Shown piece by piece: positions 20,969-32,093 of a stretch of 64,000 bases of DNA. Origin of the DNA: Flaveria trinervia (taxonomy: Eukaryota > Streptophyta > Magnoliopsida > Asterales > Asteraceae). The DNA lies in NCBI GenBank assembly GCA_025506515.1, contig CM046445.1:570631-634630 (forward strand), read 5' to 3'. The notes under the pieces are model-generated. The model was not told the origin of the DNA. It made no database searches and saw only the letters and a program-made list of their open reading frames with translations. The translations under genes were made by a program, and so were the position numbers. Within the stretch, counting starts at the first letter, position 1; the number at the start of each line of letters is the position of its first letter.

Positions 20969-22100
20969 TGATCGTGTATAGGTAAGTAAGGTCGTCTCCA
21001 TAGAAAACTAATTACTAGTATAGGTAAGTAAGGTCGTCTCCATAGAAAACTAATTGAAAGTGTAAAACTTTATATTTAAGAACTTGAAACATGAAACGAA
21101 AATACTATAAAGCAAATATTTTTGGATTTTATTTAAAAGGAAAGGTAAATTGAATGAAAATAATTAAGAAAGCAACAAACTTGATAATGGGTTTTAAAAC
21201 TAATAAGAAAAAAGGCAATCATTTTCAAGATTCAAGTTCAAATATTCACACTTCGTTTCATTAAAATTGATTGGGAATCATATAGACATGATTTTGCAAA
21301 ATCGTTTGATTAACGTGATAGTTATGAAATAAACTTTTAAGACTCACTCATTCACACAATCACCAACTCATTTATGCAAAGAATTCACATACATGACAAA
21401 CTTCTCACGATGCAAGGAAACCGAATGCAAATGAAAGCACACAAATACTAAAACATAAAAAAGTATTTTAACCTTAAACATATGTATAATTATATTCTTG
21501 TGTCAAGAGAACATAATCCAAAATATCAATTCAAACTAAACCTAGTGCTTCACTTACAAGAACTCTCCTCCCGAAAGTGATTACGAATGAATTAGCCACT
21601 TATTGGAATGATTGGATCTTCAATTCTTGGTGAAAAGAACCCTAAAAAACGCCTTCAAAAAGTCCAAAATTCGTTTGGGAGAAGTCTTCTTTCGAAACCC
21701 TAATGATTGGGATTAAATAGAATTTAAAATTTGAAATAAGCCTCCATATATCACGTTAGACCGAAACTTACAGCCTATGGACCGTAGGTTACGACCTACC
21801 TTCAACCAGACAACCAACCATCTGTCTTACAGGGTTCACAGACGGACTCAATATAGGGTTGTAAGTTACGGCCTTAGGCTGTAGCTTACGGCATCCATGT
21901 AGTTTTTCATATTTTTCTTTGTTTTCAATATGTTTCAAGCCATAGTCTTGCCATCCTTTGTATCCTTCGCAAATAATGTTCGTTAAGCTTCATTTAATCT
22001 ATATTTTAAGCACATAACAAAGTGATTATATTGGATATCAAAATTTGGTTAAAAACAATGTTTTAAACATCCAAAACTCAAAAATAACACCAACACATCA
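20969..22100 (-). repeat. 5' LTR of element F
   Basis: Starts TGATCGTG beside the primer site and ends CAACACATCA. It has an extra tandem copy of a roughly 48-bp segment (TATAGGTAAGTAAGGTCGTC repeated at about 20977 and 21019) not doubled in the partner LTR. Confidence 0.8.
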
Positions 22101-22105
22101 AGTGG

Positions 22106-23084
22106 GAACTCGAAACTTTTGAATGAATGATAAGTTTCTACTAAATTGTAATATATAATCGAGGCAAACCGAGCGGAACCGAGCACTTGGTTATAAAACG
22201 AACCGAGTTCAAGCAAGAATTTTTCGCTCGATTTCTTAAATTCAAACCAAACAAAGTGGTTCGGTTTGTAAACGAACTGAGTTTGAGCAAGTCTTTGTTC
22301 GGTTCGTGAACAACGCTAATTTAATCAGTGTAATAAACAAATAATAAAGATAACCTATATGACACACGAGTTACTAAAGCTAGTATTGATATATATTAAT
22401 GTTACAAGCATGTGTTCTTCCACATTTGAGACCTAAAGTTAGCCTAAAAATACTCTTAATCGACACTTGGCATGATTCCATTACTAAGTAGGAGATTTTT
22501 AGGGTAACGTTTAGGAGGATAGATCTTTTCTGTGATTAAACTATGTGAAGTGAAATAAAGCTTCTTGTTGTCACTTGCAAGTCGTTTCATTTGCAACTTT
22601 TGTAAATCATCTATCAGCTATTGCTTTTTTTTATTCTCTGAAAGATATGCTTTCACTTTATAACTACTTTTACATCTGCAACTTACCTGGTTCTTGAATC
22701 TGCTTGTTACTTTGTACAAATGCTTTCTTATTTATACACATGTTTGTTGCAATCTTGAATTGTTATATTCGGTTGGTCAGTCTGAGATATAGAGATTGTT
22801 TTCTTTAGATATAAGATTTGATGATTTTAGTGTGAGTAATTTTAAACATCACACATAAGCAAGGATGTCTATATAGCTTGTTTTTTCTAATGAAATCATG
22901 ATTCAAGAAGTTCTGATTTGTGTTATAAGATTTTTTAGAATGATGATTTTATTTGACTTAGTTTATATTTCACTCCGACATCATTGATATAACATCTCAT
23001 GTTTTCGTTAATTATGAGTTACTTATGCTTATTTGTTAGTTTGTCATTAATTTTTAATATAAAACTTAATAATATAACTATTAA
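22106..23084. other. Intergenic, no gene seen
   Basis: 22150-22330 contains several copies of the word GGTTCGGTTTG/CGAACCGAG in both orientations, like the ends of decayed DNA transposons. 22330-23084 shows nothing recognisable. Confidence 0.3.
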
Positions 23085-23215
23085 ATTAAATAATAATAAT
23101 AACAAAAATAAAAATTAAAATAATAATAACACTAATAATAATATCAATAACAATAATAAATAGTAATAATAATAATAATGATGATTGTAATAATAATAAT
23201 AATAAATTATACAAG
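23085..23215. repeat. AAT-rich microsatellite
   Basis: Imperfect AAT/ATA trinucleotide run. A purer AAT run sits at the same relative place before the second copy of the following repeat (28639-28700). Confidence 0.8.
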
Positions 23216-23581
23216 TTAAAAGTTAAATTATGTAAAACTCAAAGTTTGATTAAGTTCAAGGGGCCTTATTGTTAATTTAGAAACCCTAAATATTAAAGTT
23301 TGTGCATAAAATGTTACGAGTCAAACCACAGGGACCAATTGTGTAATTTATTAAACCCAAACTTCCCACCCTTTTTCTCCCCCCCCCCCCACAATTTCGG
23401 TGGGCACTCCGGCCACCTCCGGCCGAGGTCCGGCGAGCCCCAAACCGCATAGTTACTTCGAATTCCGAATCCCGAATCCCAAACGATTCCAACTGTTTCC
23501 TGAACAAGTTTCGAACTTGAATGAACTTATTAATCACATTTAAACATCGATTTCGAAGATTAATCGAAGGAATAATCGATG
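23216..23581 (+). repeat. Direct repeat R, left copy, first part
   Basis: Matches 28701-29050 closely (shared ATTATACAAGT, AAAATGTTA(C/A)GAGTCAAACC, TTCGAATTCCGAATCCC). It continues after the family C solo LTR at 25855-25960. The pair flanks a decayed gypsy pol, so the copies may be LTR remnants of that element, but TG..CA termini were not found. Confidence 0.65.
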
Positions 23582-25854
23582 TGTAACACCCGGTTATTTT
23601 TTTAAAGTCAAGATATGAAGAATAAAAGCAAGAAAGGCAATAAGGTCCAAGAGGAGGGACTAAAAGTGTCCAAAAAGGACAAAACTTTTAAAATTTGGTG
23701 TAAAGGTGAGTATGACCGCCCACCCTCACCTCACTTCACCATTTGTCTCAGTTTTAGAGAGAGAGAGCGGAGAATACTCTCGGATTGTAGAAGAAGAAGA
23801 AGAAGTGAACGAATTCAAGGTAAGAATTCATGGTTTTTACATGTTTATGATGGGTTTTATCCCGGTTATGTGTTTGTATGCTTATGGGTTGTGTTTGTGC
23901 TCGTGTGTGTGTGTTTGGATGTTGTTTCTAGGTGTTTTGAACTCTTTGCAAGCGGGTTAAAAGGAAGAACACCCAAGTTGCACCAGGTAGTTCTAGACCC
24001 CGGTTTTTACATGTTTTAAACTATCTTTGGGGCTGAAAATGTATTAAAATGATTTTACAAAGTTTATATGTGAATACCCATATGTATTGTGTATGTTGGA
24101 TGTTGGTTCTTGGATGTTTATAGGTTATTCATGTTTAGAATAGCCACATTATGCTTAGAACCGATGGGTTTGATGATTAGGATTGAAATATTCTAGAAAC
24201 ATGTTTTATAGAATGCTCATACGCCTAGATAGGTGTTTATACGTCTGAAAGTGCCTTAGAAAGAATTAAGTGTAAGCCATGCGCCTAAACAGTAGCTCGT
24301 GTGCCTAAAAATTTTCCTTAGAAATGTTTAAGTTCAGCCCATGCGCCTGAACAGTGGCCCATGCGCCAGAAATGTTAGTCGGATGACTAAGTGTAGGGCC
24401 ATGCGCCCCAATAGTGCCCATGCGCCCAAGTGGCCCATGCGCCCAAGTGCTCATGTGTTTGAATAGTATCCATGCACCTAGATTGGGCTGGAATATGCTA
24501 AGTGTTCCCCATGCGCCTGAACAGTACCCATGCGCCTGAACAGTACCCATGCGCCTGAAAGTGGCCCATGTGCCTAAGTGTTCCCCATGCGCCTGAATAG
24601 TGTCCATGCGCCTGAAAGTGGCCCATGCCCCTAGGACTTAGAATATTTTTCTGATTTTTGGGGAAAATATGTAAAGTAGGCTTTGACTTGGGAAATTCCC
24701 GGGGGACTATAAGTTGACTTTTGGGGTCATAGATAGTATGATGGGCATGTTATGGATGATGATAATGATGATGGTGCATGACTATGCATGATGTATGTTA
24801 TGTATGTATGATGCCCTGTGATGATGTATGAATGGTATGTATGTTATGTTCCTATGATGAATGTTTATCTTTCCATGGCTTTACGTGTTATGTTAATGAA
24901 TGAACCGAGAGTATTATGTAACGTAAAGTGAAAGATAACGAAAGAGGAACATGATGAATGAATGCATGCATTAACGAATGAATGAACGTAAAAAGTCTTG
25001 CAAGCAAATGTATGGAGGTCCACACCCAATGAAGGGTGTTAGCTCAACTGTGTGCGGGTTAGCTACCCCAGAAGGATGCACACTGGGGTCTAATCCTTGT
25101 GATTGACCATATGTATGAGATCCTTGCCGCTTGCCCCAGGTACTGGAGTCAGCTTCGCGCACAATATTTGGGGTCTATGATAGACCTCAGGCCTAGTAAC
25201 CAGCTTCGTGCACAATGTTCAGGGTATAGCATATGGCATTGATCCGGAATGAAAATAAAAGATGAGTGGTGAATGTACTTGCCCTAGGTACTGGAGTCAG
25301 CTTCGTGCACAATGTTCGGGGTCTATGAAAGACCTCAGGCCCAGAAACCAGCTTCGTGCACAATGTTCGGGGTAATGTACATGTCACAAGATGTAACGAA
25401 TGAACGAAGGTTAACGAACATAATGGAAGATAATAATGATATTATCTGTATGTACGTATGATGTATGACCATGAACGAATGAAACGTATAGTATGGACTC
25501 TGTAAGGAAATAAATAACAATTTATGTATGTTTTATCATAAAACTAGAACTCACTAAGGGACGCTGACTTTTATACGTTTTTAGTTGGCAGGTAAATGTT
25601 GCTGAGGATGGCACGAGGTGCCTACTAAGCTCTTTTGAATGGCATCCATTTAATTAAGGCTTTTGTGATGTAATACAACAATGTAATTTTGTAACCGACA
25701 AACGATGCATTATTTTGCAAAAGTTTTTAGGATGAAATGAAATGTCATTTGTTTTATATTTTTCGGCTACAATGTTTTGATGAATAAATGTAAAGTATAT
25801 GTTTTACGTGCGATGAATCACCAGCTGTAAGCGTCCCGGGAAAGGGGCCTTACA
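23582..25854 (+). mobile_element. Solo LTR, family C, copy 1 (TSD CGATG/CGACG)
   Basis: 2,273 bp starting TGTAACACCCGG and ending GGGGCCTTACA. Flanks are CGATG (23577-23581) and CGACG (25855-25859), one change apart. The paralogous copy of the host repeat at about 29051 reads CCGATGACTTTAATC uninterrupted and shows the pre-insertion state. It is related to the LTR at 30777-35763 in opposite orientation. Confidence 0.92.
24255..24640. repeat. Minisatellite with CATGCGCC core inside LTR
   Basis: About 11 exact CATGCGCC cores plus degenerate ones, in units such as CCCATGCGCCTGAACAGTA of roughly 19-20 bp with irregular spacers. Related words in reverse orientation (GGCGCATGGGCAC) occur at 31880-31945 and 34870-35120 in the other family C LTR. 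Confidence 0.85.
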
Positions 25855-25960
25855 CGACGACTTTAATCATAAAACCGTTCGAACATTAAAGCTCGATGAT
25901 GATCAAACTAATTCAACCTAATCAAACGTTTATAAATCTCCAATCGATTACTAGTTCTAA
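25855..25960 (+). repeat. Direct repeat R, left copy, second part
   Basis: Continuation after the solo LTR: ACTTTAATCATA, CGTTCGAACATTAAAGCT and AATTCAACCTAATC match 29051-29172. Beyond about 25960 the two copies diverge. Confidence 0.6.
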
Positions 25961-26340
25961 TTTCTACTGAAAACACACGCACAAATCTGTCCAAACAACC
26001 ATTTCATCGCAACCTGTACCTCAATCAAAATCCACTTTCTGATCAAACTAAACTGAAATTGGTAGAGGGCTTTGCATCAAGATCACTATCCGAAGCTCCG
26101 CATGAGTTTAATTTGGTTTTCATAGTCGTGTGCCCACAAATTGAATCAAGTCTCAGTTGCGGCTTGTTCTTCGTAGTGTTCGACTTTAAATCATCTTTAA
26201 TTAAACACATCTACATGATCATTTTAACATGGGGAATAAAAGCCCCATGAACCTAATCGGTAATTGAATCAAATTAGGGTTCAATTGGATCCAAGAAAAA
26301 TCTATGGTTTATTGGAGTTGGGGATTCTTGGATAAGTATT
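25961..26340. other. Unassigned interval
   Basis: No gene or known repeat recognised. A short frame at 26059-26250 has no recognisable similarity. Confidence 0.2.
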
Positions 26341-26505
26341 TTTCTAACAATTAAGGGTCGAGACCTAACACGGCCATGACCCTTGGTTCGCTGGTAACAT
26401 GCATGTATCCTAATCAGGAGGTCCTCGGTTCGAATCCGAGTACATCATATTTTGGTTTTAAGGCTTTTTAGCCTTTAAATTAAATCCAAATTTTTTAAAA
26501 AAAAA
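26341..26505 (+). other. tRNA-like / SINE-head-like segment
   Basis: Contains a near-perfect Pol III B box inside a 5-bp T-stem with a 7-nt loop (CTCGG TTCGAAT CCGAG, about 26429-26445). About 40 nt upstream is an A-box-like GGTTCGCTGGTAA. An A/T-rich tail follows. The acceptor arms do not pair, so it is not a working tRNA. A tRNA-derived retroposon or decayed tRNA is possible. Confidence 0.35.
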
Positions 26506-26549
26506 TTATTAAAAACATCAATTTATGAACTTATTAATTTTTAAAGATA

Positions 26550-28638
26550 CCATATTATTGAGTTGCACTTGCGACAAGTTCTCGAACTTTTAAAGAAGGA
26601 ACAACTATACGTCAAGTTCTCTAAGTGTGAGTTCTAGCTGGAAGAGGTCCAATTCTTAGGTCATGTAGTGAATAGCTAGAGAATTCATGTCGAACTTGCT
26701 AAAATAAAAGCTGTGAAAAACTGGTGTGTTCTCATGACCCCAACCGAAGTTCGTTCTTTTCTGGGTTTAGCGGATTATTACCGTAGATTCATTGCAAACT
26801 TTTTGAATATTACTAAACCACTAACGGTGCTAAATCAAAAGAACTGACTCTTTGAATGGGGACCCGAACAAGAAGAGGCTTTGAGACATTGAAACACAAG
26901 TTGTGTAACGCTCCTATTCTAATACTTCTCGATGGAAACGATGATTTTACGATGTACTGTGATGCCTCTAATCAAGGTCTTGGTTTTGTTCTCATGCAAC
27001 GAGGAAAAGTCATAGCATACGTATCAAGACAATTGAAGGTTCATGAAGTGAACTACACAACCCATGATCTTGAACTTGGTGTTGTGGTATTTGCTTTGAA
27101 GATCTGGTGGCACTATCTTTATGGGATGCAATGCATAGTCTACACCAATCATAAGAGTCTCCAACAGTTGTTTAATCAAAAGGATCTCAACATGAGACAA
27201 ATACGTTGGATCGAGTTGATTAGCGACTACGACTGTGACATCCGCTATCACCCTGGAAAGGAGAATGTTGTAGCCGACGTGTGAGTCGCAAGATTTACAA
27301 CAAGACTATTTCACTTTAAGAGATCTGAGATCAAAGGTAGTGGTTTGACACGTTAGGGGAATTTGATACTAGGATTCATGTGGATGTTAACGAGGTTACT
27401 GTCATGGTTCAAAACATAGGGATCGATAGTGATCTCGAATTATGCATTCGCGAGGCTCAACAAGCAGCGTTAACCAAGGAAGGGAAAGATGAAGATTTGG
27501 CATTTAACGTTCGATCACAACCAAAGACAAAACCGAACTACATGTGGTATTAATTGAATCGACTTTGGATCCTGAGTCATGACACTCTTCGTCACTTCAT
27601 CATGAACGAAGCTCATCAAACTCGATATTCTAATCATCCTGGCTCCGATAAGATGTACATGGTCCTGCGTGGTTAATATTGGTGGCCTGAAATGAAGAAA
27701 GACATAACATCTTCTGTTTCAAAGTGCCTCACATGTGCAAGAGTCAAAGCCGAACACCAATGACCGAGTGGTTTACTTGAACAACCTGAAATCCCTATGT
27801 GGAAATGGGAACAAATATCCATGGGTTCATAACCAAGTTACCACGTACCCCTCGTGGCCATGACAATATATGGGTGATTGTTGACCGTTTGACCAAAACG
27901 ACACATTTCATATCAATACGAGACACTTAAAAGGTTTCAAGATTGGTTCGTATCTACATCGATCAAATTGTGAGTCATCATTGCATGTCGTTGCACATTA
28001 TTTCCGATCATGATGCTCCATTCACGTCATATTTCTGGTATTCGATGCAAGAACTTTTGGGTACCCAATTGGATTTAAGCACGGCTTACCATCCTCAAAC
28101 GGACGGTCAAACCGAATGAACAATTCAAACCCTCGAGGACTTGCTACATCTTTGTGTCCTTAACTTTGGTGGTGATTAGGATACACATTTACCGTTAGCG
28201 AAATTCTCGTATAACAATAGTTACAAGTATCAATATAACACCCTTCGAGGCTTTGAATGGTCGTAAATGTCATTCACCGATTTGTTGGACTCACATTGGT
28301 GAGAATCTCATCACTGGTCCTGAACTTATTCAAGAAATGACCGGCAAAGTTTCCAAAACTCGAAATAACCTTGAGCTGGCTAGAAGTCATCAAAAGAGTT
28401 ATGCCGATAAAAGACGCAAACCGTTGGAATTTCAAGTCGACGACATGGTTCTTCTTAAGTTCTCTCCATGGAAGGGTTTTGTTCGCTTTGGGAAGAAGGG
28501 TAAGTTAGCCCCATGTTTTGTAGGACCTTTCAAGATTCTGAAAAGAATTGGGAAAGTAGCTTACAAACTGGAACTACCTTTTGAACTTAGCAGAGTTCAT
28601 CCTGTCTTCCATGTCTCAAACCTGAGGAAATGTCTGGC

Positions 28639-28640
<2 letters not shown>
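26550..28640 (+). pseudogene. Ty3/gypsy pol remnant: RT end, RNase H, integrase
   Basis: The plus strand reads the C-terminal RT (LELLKKEQLYVKFSKCEF, QFLGHVVNS, SFLGLADYYRRFIANF). An open RNase H follows at 26856-27284 (FTMYCDASNQGLGFVLMQRG, YTNHKSLQQLF, YHPGKENVVADV). The integrase zinc region is RHFIMNEAHQTRYSNHPG with CLTCARVKAEH (27590-27770). The integrase core has many stops and frame changes. An open C-terminal part lies at 28253-28640 (QKSYADKRRKPLEFQVDDMV, LSRVHPVFHVSNLRKC). Gag, protease and most of RT are missing on the left. The frame runs directly into the AAT microsatellite at 28639. Clearly dead. Confidence 0.88.

Positions 28641-28700
<60 letters not shown>
28639..28700. repeat. 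(TAA)n microsatellite, about 20 units
   Basis: Uninterrupted TAA/AAT trinucleotide run between the end of the gypsy integrase frame and direct repeat R. Confidence 0.95.
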
Positions 28701-29172
28701 GATTATACAAGTAAAAAGTTAAAATATGTAAAACTCAAAGTTTGATTAAGTTTAAAGGGCCTTATTGTTAATTAGAAACTTTATAAATTAAAGTTTGTGC
28801 ATAAAATGTTAAGAGTCAAACCACATGGACAATTGTGTAAATTGTTAAACCCAAACCTCCCACCCTTTTTCTCTCTCCCCGCAATTCCGGCGGGCACTCC
28901 AGCCACCTCCGGCCAGGGCCGACGAGCCCCAAACTGCATAGTTACTTCGAATTCCGAATCCCAAACGATTCCAACCGTTTCCGAAACAAGTTTCAAACTT
29001 GAATGCACTTATTAATCACATTTAAACATTGGTATTAATCGAAGGAATAACCGATGACTTTAATCATAGAGTCGTTCGAACATTAAAGCTTGATGATGTT
29101 CAAATTAATTCAACCTAATCGAATGTTTACCCATATCCAATCGAACGTTTACCCATCTCCAATTGATTACCT
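28701..29172 (+). repeat. Direct repeat R, right copy (empty-site paralogue)
   Basis: Matches 23216-23581 joined to 25855-25960 and lacks the family C solo LTR at the equivalent point (about 29051-29056). Similarity stops near 29172. Confidence 0.65.
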
Positions 29173-29297
29173 TTGAACAAGCTTTTTAGCATTTCTTACA
29201 ATATTGAAATACACCCCACCCTATAATTTATTTGCTTTTTCTTTTAGTGGTTACCGTTGAACTGCATGATATGCAGGATCAGGGGCTTATATCGTCA
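29173..29297. other. Breakpoint interval between repeat R and gypsy gag
   Basis: Unassigned sequence between the truncated repeat and the truncated gypsy element B. The pol of element B and the end of repeat R were lost around here. Confidence 0.35.
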
Positions 29298-30422
29298 TTA
29301 ATAAGAGCTCTCTGCCCTCAGCTTCTTACAGTCTCTAGCGATATGGCCAGGCTGACCACACCTGAAGCATATGTTCATCCCCATTCTGCACTCACCAGTA
29401 TGCTCTCTCCCACATTTGTCACACCTCCTCAGCCCTGATCCAGATGTGACCACACGTCGATCACCCAACTTTGCCACCTTCTTGTTTGGAGCGGTTCTAC
29501 CACGTCCAAACCGTTTCCCATTCCAGTCCCGGCTACCACCATCCTTCCTATCCACCTCAGTCACCACCACCTCTCGCTCATTATATAATCTGCCATCCAA
29601 GTCAACTGCTGACCTGAACGTGCTCGGCCGGGCGGCAATCATATGCCTACGGATATCCGCCGGCAGCCCCTGGATGTATCTTTTAATCTTTCGTGACAAT
29701 GGTGTCACTTGATCAGGAACCAGCCACGCCATCGTACCCACCTCCAGCTGCAGGAAGTCTCTTTCTACCTTGTCCATCTCTCTGTGAGGACATAATTCCT
29801 TGATCACTAGCTTCTTCAGTTCAGGCCATCTCATTCTTCCAATGGCCCTGCTACCCTCGGCTTGGACAACGTTGTCCCACCAGCACAAAGCCGAGTCCAC
29901 AAAGGAGTGGGTAGCGAACTTCACCTTTTGGTCCTCATGGCACTCACTGATATCAAGGACAGCCTCCATCTCCCTCACCCATCGGTGAGCAGCTGAAGCA
30001 GTGTCGTTCCCATCAAAGCTAGGGGTCTTGCATCTCATAAATGCCCCATAGTTGCAGCCTCGAGTCGCCTCCGACATAGGCTCTTCTTCCTCATCCTCAT
30101 CATTGGACGAAACCGTCTCAGTCTCGGGCTGTCTTCTTTCGCCCGTAGGTTCGCCCCTTTCCTTTCTCTCTCCTTCTCTAACTGCCTTGATCACTTCGGT
30201 CACTACAGACGGTAGAATCGTCTGCATGACCTGGTGAACCTCTTCCACTACAGCCTCTTTTACTGAGGCTCTCAGATTGGCGCTCTCGTCGCCACCCTCC
30301 GGATGAGGGGTCTCTGGTTCTTCATGAACCACTTTCTCTACTCTGGGTCTCCCTCTCTTAGGTCGCGGAGCAGCACCATGACCTCCACCACGAGAGGCCT
30401 TTGAAGATCTACCTTTAGCCAT
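29298..30422 (-). CDS. Ty3/gypsy Gag protein (element B)
   Basis: 374 codons, starting MAKGRSSKASRGGGHGAAPR about 340 nt after the primer site. Order: basic N-terminus (1-35), acidic and charged region (36-125), capsid-type domain (about 130-290; FMRCKTPSFDGND, KVKFATHSFVDSALCWWDNV), a linker, then a CCHC zinc knuckle CFRCGQPGHIARDC (about 352-365). Between QLEVGTM and AWLVPDQVTP the family normally has about 15-20 more residues, so an in-frame deletion is likely. Gag would form the virus-like particle and bind RNA. The frame ends at AESSY with no protease or RT following. The element is cut off there and cannot act alone, though this ORF is intact. Confidence 0.85.
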   Translation of the reverse strand: MAKGRSSKASRGGGHGAAPRPKRGRPRVEKVVHEEPETPHPEGGDESANLRASVKEAVVEEVHQVMQTILPSVVTEVIKAVREGERKERGEPTGERRQPETETVSSNDEDEEEEPMSEATRGCNYGAFMRCKTPSFDGNDTASAAHRWVREMEAVLDISECHEDQKVKFATHSFVDSALCWWDNVVQAEGSRAIGRMRWPELKKLVIKELCPHREMDKVERDFLQLEVGTMAWLVPDQVTPLSRKIKRYIQGLPADIRRHMIAARPSTFRSAVDLDGRLYNEREVVVTEVDRKDGGSRDWNGKRFGRGRTAPNKKVAKLGDRRVVTSGSGLRRCDKCGREHTGECRMGMNICFRCGQPGHIARDCKKLRAESSY

Positions 30423-30760
30423 CCTCTATAAGCACACTATAAGATTCAAACACTAACACGGTCATTCAAGGTAATACTCAGTTTATGTCAAGTATAGTAA
30501 GTCCCTAATTACAGTGGCCAGTTGTGATTAGCCACTTACTTTACTCTTCATACCTCAAGTATCTCCTATCCTGACTTAATCAGTATCTAAATCTACTATG
30601 AGCACATAATCAAATAGCATGCGCAAGTAATACTAGTTAACTTTAAGAAAAGACATACCTGATGGCACGTAGCTACTCGGGCTGACATCCCTCCATTTGT
30701 CCCATTTTCAGTTTAAGTTTAGGTTTTAAAAGTGTATTTAACCCAATTCTCTTAAACTTT

Positions 30761-30773
30761 GGCTCTGATACCA
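30761..30773 (-). other. Primer-binding site of element B, initiator tRNA-Met type
   Basis: Reads TGGTATCAGAGCC on the minus strand, three bases from the LTR end at 30777. Confidence 0.92.
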
Positions 30774-31314
30774 ACTTGTAAGGCCCCGATCCTGGAAACC
30801 TCACAGTTGGTCATTCATAGCAATTAAAACATTAATCATTACAAATAAACGAGCTTATGCAGCGGAATATGTTTATCAAATGCCATTCATTTCATTTAAA
30901 TCCCTGTTGTTGAGCAATACATCATCGTTTAACTGATTACAAAAGAATTGTTTATATGCATTACAAAACAACAGCAACATAAAATACGAATGGATGTCAG
31001 TCTTTCCCTTGCCGAGTAGCTTCACTCTCGTGCCATCCTCAGCAATGATTACCTGCCAACTGAAAATGTATAAAAATCAGCGTTGCTGATTGAGCTCTAG
31101 TTTTTAAAGTAATAAAATACTTTCTATATGTTGTATAAGAAAATACTCGTTTTTGTAAAATACAACTCTGTACTGTATATGCGAGCACGCATCAACTATA
31201 TGAACAAATATTGTTCGTTCTCTATACTGTATGCCTTGTTTGTAAACTTTTAACTTTATGTTTCACTTTCTATATGGACCAGGGAGCAGTACCCCAACTA
31301 TATGCGCGATGAAA

Positions 31315-31462
31315 AACGGGTGATGGGCCATCTATATCCCTCGAAAGGGTCAACTGTATCCCTCGACAGGGTCAACTATATCCCCGAAAGGGTAACTGTA
31401 TCCCCCGAAAGGGTCAACTATATCCCCCAAAAGGGTATCTGTATCCCCCGAAAGGGTCTGTG
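31315..31462. repeat. Minisatellite of TATCCCCCGAAAGGGTCAAC units
   Basis: About seven units of 20-21 bp inside the element B LTR. Each contains the near-palindrome CCC(C)GAAAGGG, so single units can fold into short hairpins. Confidence 0.8.
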
Positions 31463-32069
31463 TACTATGTACAAGGCCGACACAATCACCTAGGGCATGC
31501 TACAAAGGTCCTGCCAATCTCAATTGATTGACCCTGTGTGCATAAAAGGGTAGCTAACCCGTAGTAAAGTTGAGCTAACGACAACACGGTCGTGTCCCTC
31601 CTGTAAGCTTGCAAGACTTGTTAACATTTTATTAATGTTCCTCTTCTTTCTTTATTGCTCTTTCACTTTATTATTACGAAATACTTTACGTTTCGATAAT
31701 AACATACCACGTAAAGTCACATACTATGGGTAATAATAATAATAGCAATAACCATAATAAGGAACAATCATAATCAATCATATCATGCATGAAACAACAT
31801 CATTAATAAGCCCTTAGTCAACCTCGGTCAAATCCCTAAAGCACAGACTCCCAGAAAATTCTGTAAAAATTTCTAAGTCTTAGGCGCATGGGAACTATGT
31901 AAGCGCATGAGCCCTATTTGGGCGTTTCATCACTATTTAGGCGCGTCAGCCTAACATGTGACAACTCATCCAAAACTCACCCGATTTCGATTTCTGTGTG
32001 CCAATGCAGTAGACCAATGATGGAAACCAGTGATGGAACACTCTCACCATGTAACGCAATTTTTGGACG

Positions 32070-32093
32070 AAAATTCTTTCAACATGGGGATAA
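32070..32093 (+). other. Polypurine tract before family I LTR
   Basis: GGACGAAAATTC (32066-32077) followed by the purine-rich CATGGGGATAA, directly before LTR start TGTGACATCC. The GGACGAA...TTC context is typical of the end of Tekay/Del-type Ty3/gypsy elements. It sets the LTR orientation. Confidence 0.7.

Larger units (their letters stand above)
14415..22100 (-). mobile_element. Athila-like LTR retrotransposon F (TSD AGTGG)
   Basis: LTRs at 14415-15579 and 20969-22100 share sequence throughout and the whole is flanked by AGTGG (14410-14414; 22101-22105). A tRNA-Asp-type primer site abuts the right LTR and a G-rich tract on the minus strand abuts the left LTR, so the element reads right to left. 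Without the nested solo LTR (17875-20466) the internal region is only about 2.8 kb, with no RT, RNase H or integrase. It is a non-autonomous derivative. Confidence 0.85.

Noticed and set aside
24305..24607. 100-codon minus-strand ORF rich in QAHG
   Set aside because: It is the translation of the CATGCGCC minisatellite and has no independent support.
24255..24640. CRISPR-like array of short repeats
   Set aside because: Spacers are not unique or uniform, repeats are degenerate, and this is plant LTR DNA.
26395..26452. Functional tRNA gene
   Set aside because: The T-arm is perfect but the acceptor and anticodon arms do not pair.
29371..30237. Several plus-strand ORFs of 61-113 codons
   Set aside because: Antisense shadows of the gypsy gag ORF.
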